Shown here: piece after piece, positions 12,201-23,470 of the stretch
Numbering within the stretch: position 1 is the stretch's first letter
Layout: each line of letters starts with the position of its first letter
Source: Protula sp. h YS-2021
Taxonomy: Eukaryota; Annelida; Polychaeta; Sabellida; Serpulidae
Direction of reading: 5' to 3'
Assembly (NCBI GenBank): GCA_949752745.1
Contig: OX457027.1
Location: forward strand, 55,432,053-55,496,052
DNA length: 64,000 bases
Program-made: the position numbers and the translations under genes
The notes under the pieces: model-generated
What the model was told of the DNA's origin: nothing
Seen by the model: only the letters and a program-made list of their open reading frames with translations
Database searches by the model: none

Positions 12201-14390
12201 TATTTATTGTTGAAAAAGAAGACATTGTACGTCACATCAATTACTCGCACATTTACACCAAAAACCTTTCAGAAACCTTTTGCAGACACACAGTTTACAC
12301 ATCGCTAGGTGTCGCAGCACCCAGACAATACTGCAGTTATTTTAACAATTGTCTATAAATTCACTCGCATCTGTGATGTAGTAAACGTTTGTACGAAAAC
12401 ACAGACATGAAACACAAGAAGTGTGCAGAAGTGTCGTGGGGTTTTTTGGGACGTCCATATGGTTTGACCAATGTAGGCATGCGTTAACGGGGTAATAAGA
12501 AAAAAAAGAAAAGAAAGCAAGATCCGTTTTTCAATTGTCCTTGATGGACCACGATCCCCATTTCCTATGGTATTTATCGTCGACTAAGATAATCTTATCT
12601 ACTTGCATGTACATGCTTACTTCATGCATGAAGGTCGAATAATTGAAGGCTAAATTACGGAATCGGGTATCCCATATTCGGTATTTTAAAATAAGAAAAA
12701 TAAGGTTTTCAGCGTTGTTGCAAGATCCTAACAGAAACTCAGTAGCGTGAAAGCCTTTAAGACCAATGAGTTGCCACGCTTTTCTTATTACTGCCACTGT
12801 TTTAGGACAATTTATGAACAGATGGAAATTATCTTCTACTACATTACATTCAGAGCAATTTTTGTCTAATTTGATTCCCCATTTTTCCAGATTTTTGTTG
12901 TTGGCTACTATGTCGTTTAATATCTTGAACTGGAAGGAAAGTAGTTTGTTATCGCGACATGCATCTCTTGATATTTTGATACTTTTGTTTACTAGGGTAA
13001 GATCTATCCCCTTGTTCTTCCACATTTTTAAGCTAGTTGGGGGTTGACTTATTTGTTTCACAAGTTCTTTATAAAAATCCCTTGACTTACAATTTGTTAC
13101 ATTTAAACGCTGACCACTTCTAGTTCTAAATGTGCAACTTCCTAAAGCACAGGATTGATTAGGTAAAATTTGTTGTTTAATTGCTTGTTGAATGCTAATT
13201 AATGTTAGGTAATTAACTTTGATGTTATATTTCCTCGTTAGTTCATCGCATGTCAGCCATCTATTATTTTTATTCATTAGGTCTTGTATAAAAACAATTC
13301 CGTTTTGGAACCAGTTCTTAAAGAATATGGGTTTATTATCTATAAGTATATCTTGATTGTTCCAGAGTAATTGCTTAGACATTGTCGAGGTTTGAAATAT
13401 TGTTTTAAAAGCTTGTAAGATGTCTTGATAAAAGGGAGGCATATGAGGGAGTTTTTTTACGTCAAAGTTGCAATGCATTAACAAACTTAGGCCACCAACC
13501 TTATCTAAGTAATAATTTACTACTTTTGACCACTTTTTTCGTTGCATTAATTTTGGTAACCAAGCAAGTTTGAGAGCCATATTCTGTGATTGGATGTCGA
13601 TTGCTTTTAGTCCACCCTCATCATAGTTCCTTATTATAGTGGTATGTTTAACTTTTGGTGTAGAATAACCCCATAAAAAAGATGAAGTTTCTTTTTGTGC
13701 TTGCTTTATGTAACCTGCGTCACAGCTAGTGTTAGAAAGGGAGTAAATTAAGTTAGATATTCCAAGTGACTTAGTTATTAGAATTTTTCCTAAGAGGCTG
13801 AGTCCTCTACAAGACCAAAATAGGTACTTTTCTCTCATTTTTGCAATTTTATCGATAATGTTCTTTTCGTTGCATTTTTTAAGGTCGTATCCAAGGGAGA
13901 TTCCAAGCATGTTGAAACAGTTTCGGGACGCTTCTAAATCATAAGCGCCTTTCCTTTTTTTCCAAGGTCCCAGCCATATAAGTAAAGTTTTTTCTTTGTT
14001 GATTTTAAGGCCTGACTGGCTTGCAAAATTTTCTAGCGTTCGAAAAAATTCTGGAATTGATTCAACACTACCCAAAATACCTGTTGTGTCATCGGCAAAC
14101 TGAGTTAACTTAAATTCCCCTTTTCCGACCTTCAAGCCTATGATTTTGTCGTTGTCTCGTATCATTTGGGCCATGAACTCGACTGCGAGAACAAAGAGTA
14201 TGCAGGAGAGACCGCAACCCTGTCTCACACCCCTTCGTATCTCGAACCATCCGGTGCTATAGCCGTTATTCATTACTGTACTAGAAATATCTGTGTAGCA
14301 CAGCTTAATCCAAGATATGAGTTCCGGTCCAAAGTTAAATTTTTTTAACATTTTCAGCATAAAGTTCCATTCCAAACTGTCAAAGGCCTT
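12161..14390 (-). mobile_element. 5'-truncated L1/Tx1-like non-LTR retrotransposon with poly(A) tail
   Basis: Minus-strand element. The interrupted ORF2 (14,389-12,531) is followed by about 330 bp of 3' untranslated sequence and then a run of about 37 T on the plus strand (12,161-12,198), which is the poly(A) tail of the minus-strand copy. Similarity to ORF2 stops abruptly upstream of 'KKAFDSLEWNF' at about 14,390, consistent with 5' truncation during target-primed reverse transcription. No convincing target-site duplication was found. The single uninterrupted 614-codon frame suggests a fairly young insertion. Confidence 0.85.
12531..14375 (-). pseudogene. LINE ORF2 fragment: reverse transcriptase and C-terminal region
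   Basis: An open frame of 614 codons with no in-frame stop. The catalytic motif 'QFADDTTGIL' lies near residue 92. Upstream are 'RGVRQGCGLSCILFVLAVEF' (RT block 4-like) and 'SGLKINKEKT'. Downstream are 'LSLLGKILITKSLGIS' and 'EGGLKAIDIQ', typical of L1/Tx1-type ORF2. Near the C-terminus 'CSECNVVEDNFHLFINC' resembles the CCHC-like module of L1-type ORF2. The endonuclease and the first RT blocks are missing. Codons in the same frame extend to about 14,389 ('KAFDS'), so the ATG-like start is not biological. It cannot act alone, but is unusually intact for this window. Confidence 0.9.
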
Positions 14391-14399
14391 TTTTCAATT

Positions 14400-14658
14400 G
14401 TATTACTTATAAAATCTATCTATGTGAGTTACTTCAATTCATTCACCAAGAATCATTCAGTCTCATGCGATATATAAACAATCCATTCACTAGGAATTTT
14501 CCAACTACATATGATATATAAACAATCCATTCACCAAGAATTTTCCAACTACATATGATATATAAACAATCCATTCACCAAAAATTGTACCACAACATAT
14601 GACATATGAACAATTCGTTCACTAAGACTTTTACATCCACATATGATATAATGATGAA
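14400..14658. repeat. 44-bp tandem repeat
   Basis: About five to six units with a 44-bp period: 'CAAT(C/T)CATTCACCAAGAA' recurs at 14,434, 14,479, 14,523, 14,567 and 14,611, each followed by 'TTTCCAACTACATATGATAT' variants. A single further unit is at about 15,785-15,825, on the other side of the Tc1 remnant. Confidence 0.85.
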
Positions 14659-14872
14659 CAAGAAAATATACAAAATATTTAAATTTTTCAATTTCCACTA
14701 CTATTACCTGATTACATTGAAATTTTCAACGAAATTTGATTATATTAAGATCTCACAACAAACCAGAAAAAACTGAAAACCATACTGTCTTTCAATTCCG
14801 AGATAATATCGTTTGTTAACAACGCAGCTGAGATTTTTACCTTTCATGAAGTACAGTCAACTGATCAATGTG

Positions 14873-15420
14873 TCAGTGTCGTGTATGAGCACTGCATGCA
14901 AGGGTTTGAACTCTTGTGTTGCATTGAGCAAATGAGCTGATTAATTCGCCACTGTGCTTCCATTCTTCGATTAACGCTTGTCGAAGTTCTGCGTTATTTC
15001 TAGGATGAGGATTTCTTTCGCGTATTTTCGTATCCCAAAGGTGTTCCAGTGGCTTCATATCTGGAGAATATATTGGCCAGGCAATAGGATGACGTTCTGT
15101 ACTGCCAGATACTGTAAACTGTCTCTAGTATTATGTAGTTATTTTGCATAAAAATTGTGTTATTGTTTTGCTGCATATAGGACAGCACCTGCCCAGTGAG
15201 TACAGTGCCGACATACCGATTTGCGACCAGATTACCATCAATGATCAGAAGCTGCGACTTCCAGCCGAACATTAATGTATCCCAAACCATGACTGAGCTG
15301 CCGGTGTGGCATCACATTTTCACCCCATAGAAATCTCACCCCCGGTGACGATTTGATCTCACACCGGCAAGTCTGCAAACTTATGGGATCTCCGATTCTC
15401 TATATGCGCGCTGCCTTCCG
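14873..15420 (-). pseudogene. Tc1/mariner transposase, C-terminal part, decayed
   Basis: Two overlapping frames give successive pieces of a Tc1-type DDE transposase. First comes 'MVWDTLMFGWKSQLLIIDG...TIFMQNN' (15,290 downward), then after a frameshift 'SPDMKPLEHLWDTKIRERNP...ELRQALIEEW' (15,090-14,873). The middle catalytic Asp of the usual 'MQDN' is Asn here; the Glu of 'PLEHLWD' is kept. Sequence from about 15,560 to 15,290 looks like older, stop-ridden upstream transposase. Dead copy. It sits between copies of the 44-bp satellite, suggesting insertion into that array. Confidence 0.85.
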
Positions 15421-15829
15421 TCATGTCTTTTTAAACTGAACCAAAACGGATAACATTACCCACGACAACTTGCGATGGGGCCACTGTGGGCCGCTGTGAT
15501 TTCACGCCCAGTCCATATTTTTTAAGAGCTTTGAGTTTATGGCGAAGAAATAAACGGAGTAATGATCGAACGATACGAATCATGAGCAATCTGATCACAG
15601 TACACAAACGAAATTTACCCGTGTTTGTAGTGCCTGAAAAGGTGTAAATTGCTCAAAGCTCAAAACTTGAAGAACATCTTGTGTTAGAAATTTTAGAATG
15701 CAAATATTTTTATTTTCCAAAAATTAACTAATTTTCCAAAAATTAATGCATGTTTTTATTTCTCCGTAAGTTCCAATAATTATACTATCGCATATGATAT
15801 ATGAACAATTCATTCACCAAGAATATAAC

Positions 15830-16660
15830 AACCAGTTTTATAGAGCTACAATAACGGGATGTTCACACAAACGAAACTTGACTTGTCAGTCTTAAATTTG
15901 ATAAATTTAAATTAACCGTGTCGTTTCTTATGTATGATACATACACCAGTATTTGCTTCATACAAATTTGGTTTATATATAACTTGTATGAAGGTAAAAG
16001 TCTGTTTAATGACAAAGAAAAATCTAAAAGAACACTCACATGGTTAATTAATTTAACAAATAAAAATGAAATAATTAATTTTTTATTATATGCCTAAAAG
16101 GGCCGCACGTGAAGAAATTCTAGAAAAAAAACAAAGGGGAGTATTGCACCCGCCTCCTTTTCAGCATATATCCAGACCTCAGTTGTTTCTCTGTTTTCTC
16201 TCCGGTTTTCGCCTTGAAGAAGGAAGAAAAAACTGGGTCAGACCCTGACAAAACAAGTTAACCGTTTTCACATTTGTGAACTTGTTCATGAATACAGTTA
16301 ATTCTAAAACTTACATCAAGTGATAGAGCCAATGAAAACTCACCACCAGTAGCGCAACTCATGGTGAATCACAACTACGTAGAAGAAGTATATTGTTTGT
16401 TGTACATGTTAAAAAAAGTAAAAAAATATCCCTGAAGTTAGGTATATATTAAAAGTAATTTTTTACCTTCAGCCTGCGGTACTTACAGACTTCCGGCTTC
16501 AGGAATAACATAAAATGATGTCTTACTGTTGTATTAAAACTAGAACAGCATGCGAAAAACTAAACAAAACAGAACGACACTCAATAATTGACAAATGTTC
16601 GTAACTCACATGGAAAAGGGATTGTTTTGTTGCAAAACATGGAAGTTAAAAATTATTACA
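15830..16660. other. Non-coding region downstream of DIPK1
   Basis: No ORF or repeat that I can name. Probably the 3' untranslated and downstream region of the minus-strand DIPK1 gene. Confidence 0.4.
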
Positions 16661-16666
16661 CTGTCT

Positions 16667-18681
16667 TTAGAAATAACTCATGTTTCCACGTCCTTTTAGA
16701 AGGCTGAATAACTTCGTAAAGATGGCATCAGAATGCACTAATTTGTCATCTTTGAGCTGTAAGCATTCGTCCAGTACATCATGGATCTGAGTTTTGATTT
16801 GTGGGGGTGCATTATATCCGTTTTCAAAGCATTTTACAAAGATTTTCTGACATACTGTCTGAAATAAAGAAAAGCAAACTAGTTCACAGTCTACTGGACC
16901 ATAACACAAAATCGTTCTGAATTTATCAGGACCCCGGTCCGAACCCTCAGATTATATAAAAACAAGCTGCTGATTTTTTTAAGCAACGTGAACTAAAGCA
17001 GGGACCACTTCTCTGGTGGCTTTCTGGTAATCCAGCAGCGTAACAAAAAATAACACACTGGCCACTAGCGTTTTTTTAATGTTAGTGGGCATGATGCACA
17101 AGCGCATGAGAAAGCAGCAAGGCCAAATAGAAAAATTGTCTTTTTTTTTTAAATTGTTCTCGCGTGGACTCTTTTTATTTTTTTTCTAAAAAATAGACCC
17201 AGCAGGGGCAAAAGTTTTCTTAATTTTGTTTTTGTTTGTTTTGCGATGACCATGGCATAAGACACTTTTATAAGCTGATTCTCTGAAGCGTTAGAAAATT
17301 TCAGAATGAATTTCTCGTTTGAAAGGCCATTTTCAGTACTTTTCTGCATTTCAGGTAAATCTTTTTTCCATGAAAATTTTACTTACCCGCCCTGTAGGCT
17401 TTTTTACTCGAATTTTTTACTTTACGATTTTGGTGATCCAGCCGAGGCATGACAGACAGTTTTCATTTTTCCTCGGCTAAGGGCGAGATTAAGCGTTGAC
17501 TATGTCTTAAAGGTTTTGCATCAAGCAACATTGTGCGAATAGTAGTTTCAGTATTATTTTGGCTATAGAAGCTTAATCAGATCAGTTAAGGCTTTTTGCT
17601 GATGGTTAAAATAAGTTACAAACCACACAAAATTAAAGAATTTTTTGACAAACAATTCTTTAAAAAATCCACCATTCACTTTCATCTCGATATTGCATTG
17701 CCGATCGAAATAAATCGAGATATTTCTGCAAAATACGGACAGTGACAGAACTTCAATGTTTGATGTAGAGATTAATGAACATGCTTCCGTATATTAAAAT
17801 AGCTGTATTGAGGAAATAAATATACTAACCTGTAAATTATTGTTGATTACTTTAGGCTCGCATTGGCTGTTGGTTTTATTGCACCGCCCCATGCAGGTAA
17901 AGTAATCACAGTCGCTGTCATAAATGCATTTTTTTCCGGCCAATTTCCTTTCAAGTTTTGATTTAAAAAACACCATGTCTGTGTCAATAGATTTCACTTT
18001 TCCATCTTGCGCTACACCGAAATTCTTGCTTTTGACATCACAAAAATACAGAGGTTCATGAAAATCTTTTTCTGCTGATTTGAGAAGATTCAGTAAACTG
18101 ATTGCAACATTTGTCCGTTCGTTCCATGAAAATTGGGATAATCTGGTCATGTGTATAGCGTCCCCTTCAAGGATGACCGTAGGTGGGTTAGATTCCACGG
18201 CATAAATGTGGCCACAACTACCGTACATTTTAGGTAAGAAGTTATTGTTACTGAAATATTGATGAAAAAGGTATTCCTTCTGTACCAATAAACTCCACAG
18301 GCTTCTCATTACACGCTTTTGTGCTGCAGTTTCCAACGAACTTAAATTATTTCTCTTTAGTATTTCTTTTGAAGATTCTGGTCCCGGCCAGAGACTTTCT
18401 ATTAAATCCATGTCACTTTTCTTATCTTGGATGCCAAATTCGTTAAGAATTTTACCTCTCACCTGTTTCAAGAACTTATTTATGTCCAGGGTGTGTAAAT
18501 GGTTTATTATGACTGGTTCTTTATGTTTAGTTTTTAAAATTACAGCCATTTTATTCCAGTTCACAACTGCAATTTTTTTGCCACGTCTATAATTTTCACA
18601 TCTGATATATTCGATCTCGAATTGGCCGCATAAAGGTTTGCACAAATTTCCAGTTACTTCTCCACTCCTGTATGCATGACA
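16667..18681 (-). CDS. DIPK1/FAM69-family divergent protein kinase, last two coding exons
   Basis: Exon 18,681-17,830 (284 codons, phase 0 at both ends) is preceded by 'TTTTTTTCAG' and followed by 'GTTAGT'. The last exon, 16,858-16,667, has acceptor 'CTTTATTTCAG' and ends in TAA. Together they give about 347 residues. The exon opens 'CHAYRSGEVTGNLCKPLC', the Cys-rich lumenal start of this family. Kinase-like landmarks are 'PTVILEGDAIHM', 'FCDVKSKNFGV' (catalytic loop) and 'SIDTDMVFF' (metal-binding region). Then comes the family's Cys cluster 'CIYDSDCDYFTCMGRC' and the C-terminal 'VLDECLQL'. FAM69/DIPK1 proteins are type II membrane proteins of the ER/secretory pathway with atypical or uncertain kinase activity. 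The first exon with cytoplasmic tail and membrane anchor was not found upstream, so the model is 5'-incomplete. The paralogue (A, B or C) is unresolved. Confidence 0.9.
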
Positions 18682-18689
18682 CTGAAAAA

Positions 18690-19828
18690 AAGATCAATTT
18701 GATCTGAAATGTTTATCGAGCCAGCTTCATCACCAAAAAACTAGACCGAAATTCGCACAGCGAATTAGACCCCACTTGGAATGATAACTTAAAACGGAAG
18801 GTAGATGATATTGCTATTTGTTAACAATTTTTACATGTCTGAAAGTCGAATATCCTCCTAAATACTATCAACTATACCGGTAAGGTTAAGTTCAAAAATT
18901 TTAATGAGGTGCACCACTTCAGATGACCCTCTATTCACGTGCCAAATTTGGTTGGTCTGGCTTCAGCGGTCTTGGAGGAGATGCCTGGAAACCGATTCGG
19001 CGGAAGAAGAAAAAAATTTTAAAAAGGGAGTCAAAAATAGGTGAAGAATTCGAGGCAATTCATCCCCATTTGGTATTTTCAATACCGAGTGGGAACTACA
19101 AGTGCGATACAATGCCCAGAACTTTGCAAAACAGTTAATTTTGTCTTTTTTTATCAAACGTATCAACTTCTTTTGGTAATTTCTTCTTGTCTGCGGAGTC
19201 AAAAGTGCATAGAACGGAAAATCTATCTGTGAAAATGCTCTCCGATGTTTTCAAAATTACTTCTCTGATTTCTCATAGGATTATCTGAGATAGGGGAAAA
19301 ATAATTGACATTTGTCAAGAAACAGTTGTCCCCCGGGGGGGGGGGGGGAGGTAGTTGGATGAATAAAATCATAGGGAAAAAAACAATGTCACATAATAGT
19401 AAATAAATACTCACAGGTGGATTGATCTTGAGTAAGATGAAATGGGCAAAAGTATGTGTTTTAGGCGGTCATATTTTTCCACATATAGCTGTAATCTCAA
19501 AAAAAGGACCATCAGTAGTAATAAAGTGGTTCCATTTGCGATTGAGAGTGATTATCACAAGAATGTCATTTTTATGTAGACAACTAGACAAAATATATGC
19601 TAATATGGCAATGGCACTGAATATGCAATTCATGTGCGGATAGCACAGATTTTAACCTTAAAAATTGCAAGCTTTCTAGAAAGGATCTTAGCTAAACGCG
19701 AATGCCCTGTAACTTTTATCTCTAACGGCCGGCAAAGCAACAAGAAATACTCGCGTAACGAAAACAACACAAACGGACAGGGCCTCCCCATAACATCCAG
19801 TCCTATACCTATTTGTGGACACCCGTGG
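18690..19828. other. Non-coding region with poly(G) run
   Basis: Probably intron or upstream flank of the DIPK1 gene on the minus strand. It contains a C4G14-like run at about 19,332-19,349. No additional exon with a hydrophobic anchor was recognised. Confidence 0.4.
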
Positions 19829-20344
19829 TTACATACGAGCTACGTTGAACCCGATCCCTTTCGAGGAGGAGTAGTTCCTGTTTTGAGCAGCATACATGGT
19901 GATGTAACAGGTACATGGTGTACACAGCATGTGCATGCATTGGGTCCCCATGCACCTGTTTTCTTTCAGCCAATACCCACATTGTCCGCATGTGGAGTTG
20001 TAGGTATTGACGTAGTATATGGCCGAGAACGGATACTGGTCTTCTTTTTGCCTCGAAGGCTGACCACGTCCCAAGCATAGATTGAAACACGTAGCTTGCT
20101 CAAACTGTGCATTTTCAGTTGCCTGCAACTGCCATCCTTTCACCACTGTAGAGTAGGAGATGATTGGATGACAGCAAATCTCATACAGGAACAGCCTGGA
20201 TGAAAATGGTCTTGGAGTTCTGCCTTCGACATCAACATCTTCAATATAGACAATGTCGCCAAACTGTAAATCTGCAATAATGGGCTCAATTCACTTGATA
20301 GTCAGCGATTCATGAACCTCCCAATCTGTACTTGCTGTAGCCAT
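19829..20344 (-). pseudogene. Cys-rich protein of unknown function, one in-frame stop
   Basis: Reading from the ATG at 20,344, the frame runs 172 codons to TAA at 19,829 with a single TGA at codon 18 (20,291-20,293). A conserved-looking start (MATASTDWEVHESLTIK) precedes the stop and a long open frame follows. The C-terminal half is Cys-rich: 'STCGQCGYWLKENRCMG', then C-x5-C, C-x2-C and C, a likely multi-zinc or disulfide fold. I do not recognise the family. A TATATATA box lies about 40 bp upstream (20,383-20,390). This is the outermost ORF of the cluster and diverges from the plus-strand ORFs. Read-through, a dead gene or a sequencing error are all possible. Confidence 0.55.
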
Positions 20345-20381
20345 TGTGAAACGTTGTATGTGCCTTGAGAGAGAACACGCT

Positions 20382-20391
20382 CTATATATAC
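20382..20391 (-). promoter_or_regulatory. TATA box of the Cys-rich ORF
   Basis: 'CTATATATAC' (plus strand) lies about 40 bp upstream of the minus-strand ATG at 20,344. That spacing puts transcription start only about 10-15 bases before the ATG. It matches the arrangement of the ORFs at 21,126 and 25,500. Confidence 0.5.
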
Positions 20392-20785
20392 GGAATAAGC
20401 CACGAAGAAAGGCATGAGTGAAGGCGTTTGGTACTATGTGTCATGTACCCCCCTCTGGTAAAGATCCGACATTTGACCCACCGTTGGCAGCCATGTGCCA
20501 ACGCTATGACACATCTGTGTAGACCTATTAATCATTTCAAATACCATGACAGATGATGCCAACATTCAGTCCAACATTCAAACGTTAGATTGCTCTCACA
20601 ATAGAATAACTTGAATTGACTCACATTGGCATGATTGCACATGTTGTATACTTTGTTTTAATGCTTATAAAATCGGATAAAATATTGAATCTATATGTAA
20701 TAGTCTCTTAATTCAGTAATAGCATATTATTTTATCTTGATTTATCAATCAAAATTGACAGTGAGTAGTTTTTCTTTAAAGCGTT

Positions 20786-20995
20786 TTAAAAAATGAGAAT
20801 AATTTGGATCAGGATTTTGTTGCCATTGTTGTTTTTGCCATTGTTATTGTTGTTGCCGTTGTTGTTGCTATCATCATATATATTTACATTCAAACACATT
20901 TTTATCATTGGAAAAGTGGATGTGGAATCGAAAGGATGTATAAATGCAACATTTGTTCGAAATCATACTCAGAAGGTTGGTCTATTACGACTTGA
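20786..20995 (+). pseudogene. Membrane/zinc-finger protein, 5' fragment (copy 1)
   Basis: The ORF at 20,804 begins 'MDQDFVAIVVFAIVIVVAV' and continues as about 25 hydrophobic residues (5-29), a clear single membrane span. It then reads 'HWKSGCGIERMYKCNICSKSY', the start of a C2H2 finger. After 'SKSY' it diverges from the other two copies and stops, so only the 5' end is present. The same hydrophobic-stretch-then-'SGCG(I/T)ERMY' architecture is recoverable in copies 2 and 3, which supports the joint coding of anchor and finger. It lies head-to-head with the Cys-rich ORF. Confidence 0.6.
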
Positions 20996-21062
20996 TGATA
21001 AGTGCTACGTGCTGGATGATGGTTACACCACGTTAGCTCATGGGCATTACACAACTTATAGC

Positions 21063-21070
21063 ACATAAAA
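21063..21070 (+). promoter_or_regulatory. TATA-like box of the PC4-like ORF
   Basis: 'CATAAAAG' is followed by a GC-rich leader and an ATG at 21,126, about 55 bp downstream. Confidence 0.45.
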
Positions 21071-21125
21071 GGCGCCCGCCCTCAGACATAGCAATCATTC
21101 TGTATCAAACTGTTGAAGAGTGAAC

Positions 21126-21694
21126 ATGTCTGCAGTGAGTGAACAACAACTACCATCTACGGCAATGCCTACAGAAAAGTCTGAGATAATACCTACAGAA
21201 AAGCCTATAGTAAAGCCTGAGACAATACCCACAGCAAAGTCTAAGGCACTGCGCATAGCAAAGTCTGAGTGAAGTCACTACCACTACAACAGCTTAAAAG
21301 CCGACCACAGTTTAGAAAGATAAAAAGAGATGAGTTACCAACTACCATGTCGCCGTGTAAAAAGCGAAAAATTAAGTCAAGCGAGGACCTGAGCGTAAAG
21401 CTACTACTACAAAGCCCACGAAGAAAGAAAATGAGTGTAGATGATTTACCTATTATGATGCCCAGCAATGGAGAAAAATATGTTAAACTTGTGAAATATC
21501 AAAAACAAGTGATGGTTAACATTCGTGAATATATTACAGATCATGCATCTGGGAGGTTATATCCTACCAAGAAGGGAATTTTGTTGTCATTGAAAGACTG
21601 GCAAATGCTGAAGAAGCAAATGACGTCAGTGGATCATGTGCTTCAACAAATTGATGTGTATAAATGCAGTGACATTCAGAAGATGGTTCAGTAG
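21126..21694 (+). pseudogene. PC4/p15-like single-stranded DNA-binding protein, frameshifted
   Basis: The ATG at 21,126 (MSAVSEQQLPSTAMPTEKSE) opens a Lys/Pro/Thr-rich repeat region ('PTEKPIVKPETIPTAKS'). The frame hits TGA at 21,270. A single frameshift there leads into an open frame to TAG at 21,694. The downstream part has basic, nuclear-localisation-like tracts (CKKRKIK, SPRRKKM) and then a PC4 domain: 'YVKLVKYQKQVMVNIREYI', 'GRLYPTKKGILLSLKDW' and 'QMLKKQM'. These carry the K-x-V-x-IREY and P-x-KKGI-x-LS-x-x-W signatures. PC4 (SUB1) binds single-stranded DNA and modulates transcription; related proteins also occur in DNA viruses. The frame here is broken once, so an active product would need frameshifting or a second start. 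Confidence 0.8.
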
Positions 21695-21709
21695 AATTCA
21701 TTTATCATC

Positions 21710-22255
21710 ATGAATTCAAACGTGAAACTGTCTCTGAATCACTTGGGTGAGCTGACGATCTCTTATTGTGGAATTTACATTATCCTATCTCCTGAGGATC
21801 AAGCCTTGGTGAAGGGTTACTTTGAGTCCTTACCAACACCAGGATTTCTGCTATAAGTGTCAGAACACCTTAGTGTGAGAGTCTTTGAACATGACGGTGA
21901 ATGCTGTATACAAAAGTATGATGAGCTTAGCTATGCATCGATTTCATCGCTCTAAGTGCAAAACATTGGAGTCAAGTTTTTGATGCTTGACAAGAACTTG
22001 AAAGCTGCTTTTGAACCAAATCGACCTGTACAATTGATGCGTGGTTCAAATAAAATTGACTTTACGCCTAATATGCGGATTATGATAAAGACTATGAACG
22101 GTTTAAATGAATTGACATTATCAAACCCTGTTGATGTGAAATTTATTGGCTTGGATCAATGTTATATTAGTTTTCATAACATTTACAAACGAAATGATAC
22201 TTATATCAATTTAAGTTCTTGTGAGTGGGCTAATATGTTACATGCATTAACATAA
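21710..22255 (+). pseudogene. Second, divergent PC4-like ORF with two in-frame TAA codons
   Basis: One frame of 182 codons from the ATG at 21,710 to TAA at 22,255, interrupted by TAA at 21,854 and 21,953. There is no frameshift across the whole length. The C-terminal third has 'YISFHNIYKRNDTYINLSS' then 'CEWANMLHAL', weakly reminiscent of the C-terminal half of a PC4 domain (strand, turn, I-x-LS-x-x-(E/Q)W). It directly follows the first PC4-like ORF by 16 bases on the same strand. The family assignment is tentative; the ORF could be an unrelated protein of the same element. Its poly(A) signal is AATAAA at 22,288-22,293. Confidence 0.5.
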
Positions 22256-22287
22256 TATGTATTTGCAATTTTTTTGTCTTTATTACC

Positions 22288-22576
22288 AATAAAATAAGAA
22301 AAACATATATGATGCTCTTCAATTTTTATTTTCCTTAAACAATATTTGAGTATAATACGTAATAATACAATTATAATACATAATATATGATATATGATAT
22401 GTTTGATATACGGTTTACGGGAGAATTAACACCAGTGCCAGAGACCCTCTATTTGAATGGTTTACGGTGAATTGACGCCGCGCCAGGGATCTGAGCTTTT
22501 TGCGATTTCAAATGTGAAGAACGTTAAAACTGCGCTTACACATCAAAAACCAAGAAAGACATTTAATAATTTTATT
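22288..22576. terminator. Convergent poly(A) signals
   Basis: AATAAA on the plus strand (22,288-22,293) lies 33 bp after the second PC4-like ORF. AATAAA on the minus strand (22,571-22,576) lies after the zinc-finger copy 2. The two transcription units are therefore tail to tail, with about 280 bp between. Confidence 0.5.
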
Positions 22577-23470
22577 GATACACTTTGAAGACAGCGCTAA
22601 AATTAATAACAGCATTACAAAGTTTAGTCAAATAAGGCTGTTGTTCTTTATCTTTTTTACTTTGTTCCACCTCACTGTCCATATCAATTTTTTTAGTCGC
22701 TGCTATCATCCTCCTCCTTCTTATCTAGAAGCTCTTCAAAGAATGCATCGTTTTTCTTATAGTTGCCATTAGTGCCTTTGAATACTCATAAAGTTTTCCA
22801 TCAACAAAATAATTAGAGTCTTCAAAAATGTTTTGATAATGTTCGCTTTGTTCTAGACGTTGGGTACATTTGAACAGCCTCATAAACAGTTATTTTAGTA
22901 GACGTTTATAAGGGACATCACTTGCTCTTTCACACGCGTCTTCAAGCCTTTGTTCTTCACATTCCAAACCTTTTCTTGAAATTTGACATCATGGTCATTA
23001 TATGCTTCTTGAACCATATCATGCAAAACTGTTGCTGACTCACTGTCGGAACTACTGTCATCGTCACCACACTGCTTCATATGCGTGGATAAAGCTTCTT
23101 CGCTGTTGTATAGCACCACTTTCTTTACAAGCATGTGCATTAATTTCAGTCATGTTGACTCTTTGAGGTTAATAGAATACTCATCTAAAGTTTCCGTGAA
23201 AGGCGTTTTATAGGGTTTCCATATCTATCTTCAATTCTCCATTCACTAATGAAGTGTGCGCATGCTTTAAGTATCTTTTAAGACTTTGTGGCGAATTTTA
23301 AGGTTTCGAACAGATGTTGCATGTTGCATACATCCTTTCGATTCCACATCCACTTTTTAAATGGAAAAAAGAGTCATTGAATGTTAAAATATATGATGAC
23401 AACAACAACACCAACAATGACAACAACAAAAGCAATGGCAACAACAACAATGGCAACAACAACAATGTGT
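22577..23470 (-). pseudogene. Membrane/zinc-finger protein (copy 2), degraded
   Basis: Reading leftward from about 23,470, a Val/Ile-rich hydrophobic run ('HIVVVAIVVVAIAFVVVIVG') is followed, after a frameshift, by 'KSGCGIERMYATCNICSK'. Further broken frames match copy 3: 'NMTEINAHAC', 'SEEALSTHMKQCGDD' (second finger), 'HDVKFQEKV', 'LEQSEHYQNIFEDSNYFVD' and 'KLYEYSKAL'. The acidic tail is only partly kept. Several frameshifts and stops make this the most decayed full-length copy. The ORF fragment at 23,140-22,895 is its middle. Confidence 0.7.

Noticed and set aside
11949..12358. ORFs of 119 and 129 codons with Phe runs
   Set aside because: They read through the antisense of the LINE poly(A) tail; no conserved features.
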